A stretch of DNA of 7,509 nucleotides. Origin: JBBRZF01 sp038236965 (GTDB taxonomy: Bacteria > Acidobacteriota > Terriglobia > Terriglobales > Acidobacteriaceae). The notes under the pieces are model-generated. The model did not search any database and was not told where the DNA came from. It saw only the letters and a program-made list of their open reading frames with translations. The position numbers and the translations under genes are program-made. The stretch's first letter is position 1, and each line of letters starts with the position of its first letter. Below are positions 6,734 to 7,509 of the stretch, piece by piece. The DNA lies in the NCBI GenBank assembly GCA_038236965.1, contig JBBRZF010000167.1:1-7509 (forward strand). Reading direction: 5' to 3'.

Positions 6734-6742
6734 ATTTTAGCA
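6734..6742 (-). promoter_or_regulatory. candidate extended -10 promoter element for ptmE-legB-legC
   Basis: On the minus strand the sequence is TGCTAAAAT, an extended -10 form (TGn plus TAAAAT). No convincing -35 box is found 15-19 bases upstream. Transcription would start near 6727, leaving only about 8 bases before ATG 6719, which would cut off the GGCGGA ribosome-binding site. A second, weaker possibility on the same strand is TATACA at 6787-6792. Confidence 0.25.
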
Positions 6743-6789
6743 TCAATAGGTCCGATTTTCTTCGGCTTTCGGCGTGATTAGCGGGGTTG

Positions 6790-6795
6790 TATAAT
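6790..6795 (+). promoter_or_regulatory. consensus -10 box (TATAAT) upstream of the oxidoreductase gene
   Basis: A perfect TATAAT, preceded directly by TTG. The hexamer 17 bases upstream (TTTCGG, 6767-6772) is a poor -35. Transcription should begin near 6802, five bases before ATG 6807 and about 35 before ATG 6837. The gene is therefore either nearly leaderless or starts at the second ATG. The 87-bp gap (6720-6806) is shared with the divergent ptmE. Confidence 0.5.
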
Positions 6796-6806
6796 CCTCA
6801 GGGCAT

Positions 6807-7509
6807 ATGCAATCCAAGAATCCAGTCTGCGCTCCTATGCCGGGAATCGTTGTGCACGGAACCGGCAGCATAGGGATGCGCCACTTGCGCGTTTTGCGCC
6901 AGCTGAATATCCCGGTCAAGGCCCTTTCCGTCCGCCCCGATCGGCTCACATTTCTGGAAGCAGAAGGATTCGACCCCGCCACCGATTTTGCAGGCGCTCG
7001 CGGAGTCATCATCGCCACGGAAACTGGCAGGCATATCGACGACGCTATCGCCGCCCTTCGTAGTGGCTCCTCCGTATTAGTAGAAAAGCCAATCGCCACC
7101 GACGCGACTGAGATTGCTTCGCTGCGAACCGCCATCCAGGAAACCGGAAAGCAGGTTTTCGTCGGATGCGTCCTGCGCTTTAGCGCAAGTTTACAGAGAT
7201 TCAAGGAATGGCTGCCGCGCGTGGGCCGGGTGCATGACGTCCGAATCGAGTGCCAGTCCTATCTTCCCGACTGGCGTCCGCAGACAGATTACCGGCAGAT
7301 GTATTGCGCCCGCGCCAACGAGGGCGGAGTCTTGCGAGACCTGGTACATGAACTCGATTACGCAGTCTGGCTCTTTGGACGCCCGTCGGCCTTAACTGCT
7401 TCCCTGGTGAACACAGGAACATTGCAGATCCAGGCCGAGGAATCCGCCGATCTGTTGTGGCAATCCGGCACGGCCACGGTTTCGCTGCGGCTTGATTACC
7501 TGACGCGCA
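6807..7509 (+). CDS. Gfo/Idh/MocA-family oxidoreductase (3' end outside window)
   Basis: The first 234 codons of a normally 300-350 residue NAD(P)-dependent oxidoreductase; the end is missing. Residues 12-75 form the Rossmann fold with GTGSIG (18-23) and RGVIIATET (65-73). VLVEKPIA (90-97) holds the family EKP motif with catalytic K94. The C-terminal substrate domain starts around 120, with SYLPDWRP (151-158) and GGVLRDLVHELDYAVWLFG (173-191), where H181 and D184 correspond to the usual active-site histidine/aspartate pair. This subtype is often found in nonulosonic-acid and surface-glycan clusters next to PtmE-like genes; its reaction there is unclear, so no symbol is given. Start: ATG 6807 or ATG 6837 (MPGIVVHGTG fits the usual family start); neither has a clear ribosome-binding site. 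It diverges from ptmE. Confidence 0.88.
   Translation, partial: MQSKNPVCAPMPGIVVHGTGSIGMRHLRVLRQLNIPVKALSVRPDRLTFLEAEGFDPATDFAGARGVIIATETGRHIDDAIAALRSGSSVLVEKPIATDATEIASLRTAIQETGKQVFVGCVLRFSASLQRFKEWLPRVGRVHDVRIECQSYLPDWRPQTDYRQMYCARANEGGVLRDLVHELDYAVWLFGRPSALTASLVNTGTLQIQAEESADLLWQSGTATVSLRLDYLTR

Noticed and set aside
6743..7204. Minus-strand frame of 153 codons upstream of ptmE.
   Set aside because: Antisense to the oxidoreductase gene, whose Rossmann and EKP motifs are clear.
1..7509. CRISPR arrays, insertion sequences, toxin-antitoxin or phage-defence genes.
   Set aside because: No spaced repeats, inverted-repeat-bounded transposase or defence-type domains are visible.

Overview
The window looks like a chromosomal segment of a moderately GC-rich Gram-negative bacterium. 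An acidobacterium is my best guess, resting on the look of the small conserved gene coupled to pgsA and on the frequent GTG/TTG starts; no marker gene in the window settles it. It holds six protein-coding genes and one tRNA. The last gene runs off the right edge.

Left part (1-1345), housekeeping. On the minus strand a conserved uncharacterised gene of about 130 codons (649-1041) overlaps by four bases, and so is probably translationally coupled to, a CDP-alcohol phosphatidyltransferase of the PgsA type (74-652), an inner-membrane phospholipid enzyme. On the plus strand lies a complete tRNA-Val(GAC) with encoded CCA (1269-1345), with a plausible promoter upstream and a hairpin-plus-T-tract terminator downstream.

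Middle (1529-3319, plus). A single large gene encodes a 596-residue protein whose C-terminal half looks like a GT-B-type glycosyltransferase of the capsule or surface-carbohydrate kind (QHG, HP and ST motifs). It ends one base from the end of the next, convergent gene.

Right part (3321-7509), nonulosonic-acid type sugar synthesis. Reading leftward on the minus strand are ptmE (CBS domains plus nucleotidyltransferase), legB (4,6-dehydratase) and legC (PLP aminotransferase). Together they would make an NDP-sugar (GDP in the Campylobacter precedent), convert it to the 4-keto-6-deoxy form and aminate C4. These are the first steps of GDP-linked legionaminic acid synthesis. A Gfo/Idh/MocA oxidoreductase of the type often found beside these genes diverges from ptmE across an 87-bp promoter region. 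The later genes (legH, legG, legI/neuB, legF/ptmB) are not in the window. The glycosyltransferase-like gene next door is a candidate user of the finished sugar, but nothing in the sequence proves that.

The boundary between the lipid/tRNA genes and the surface-sugar genes falls at the tRNA, as at many variable islands, but no integrase or repeated attachment site is visible. Bases 1-73 hold no gene; at most a possible ribosome-binding site for a minus-strand gene beyond the left edge (TTAAGGA read on the minus strand, 11-17).
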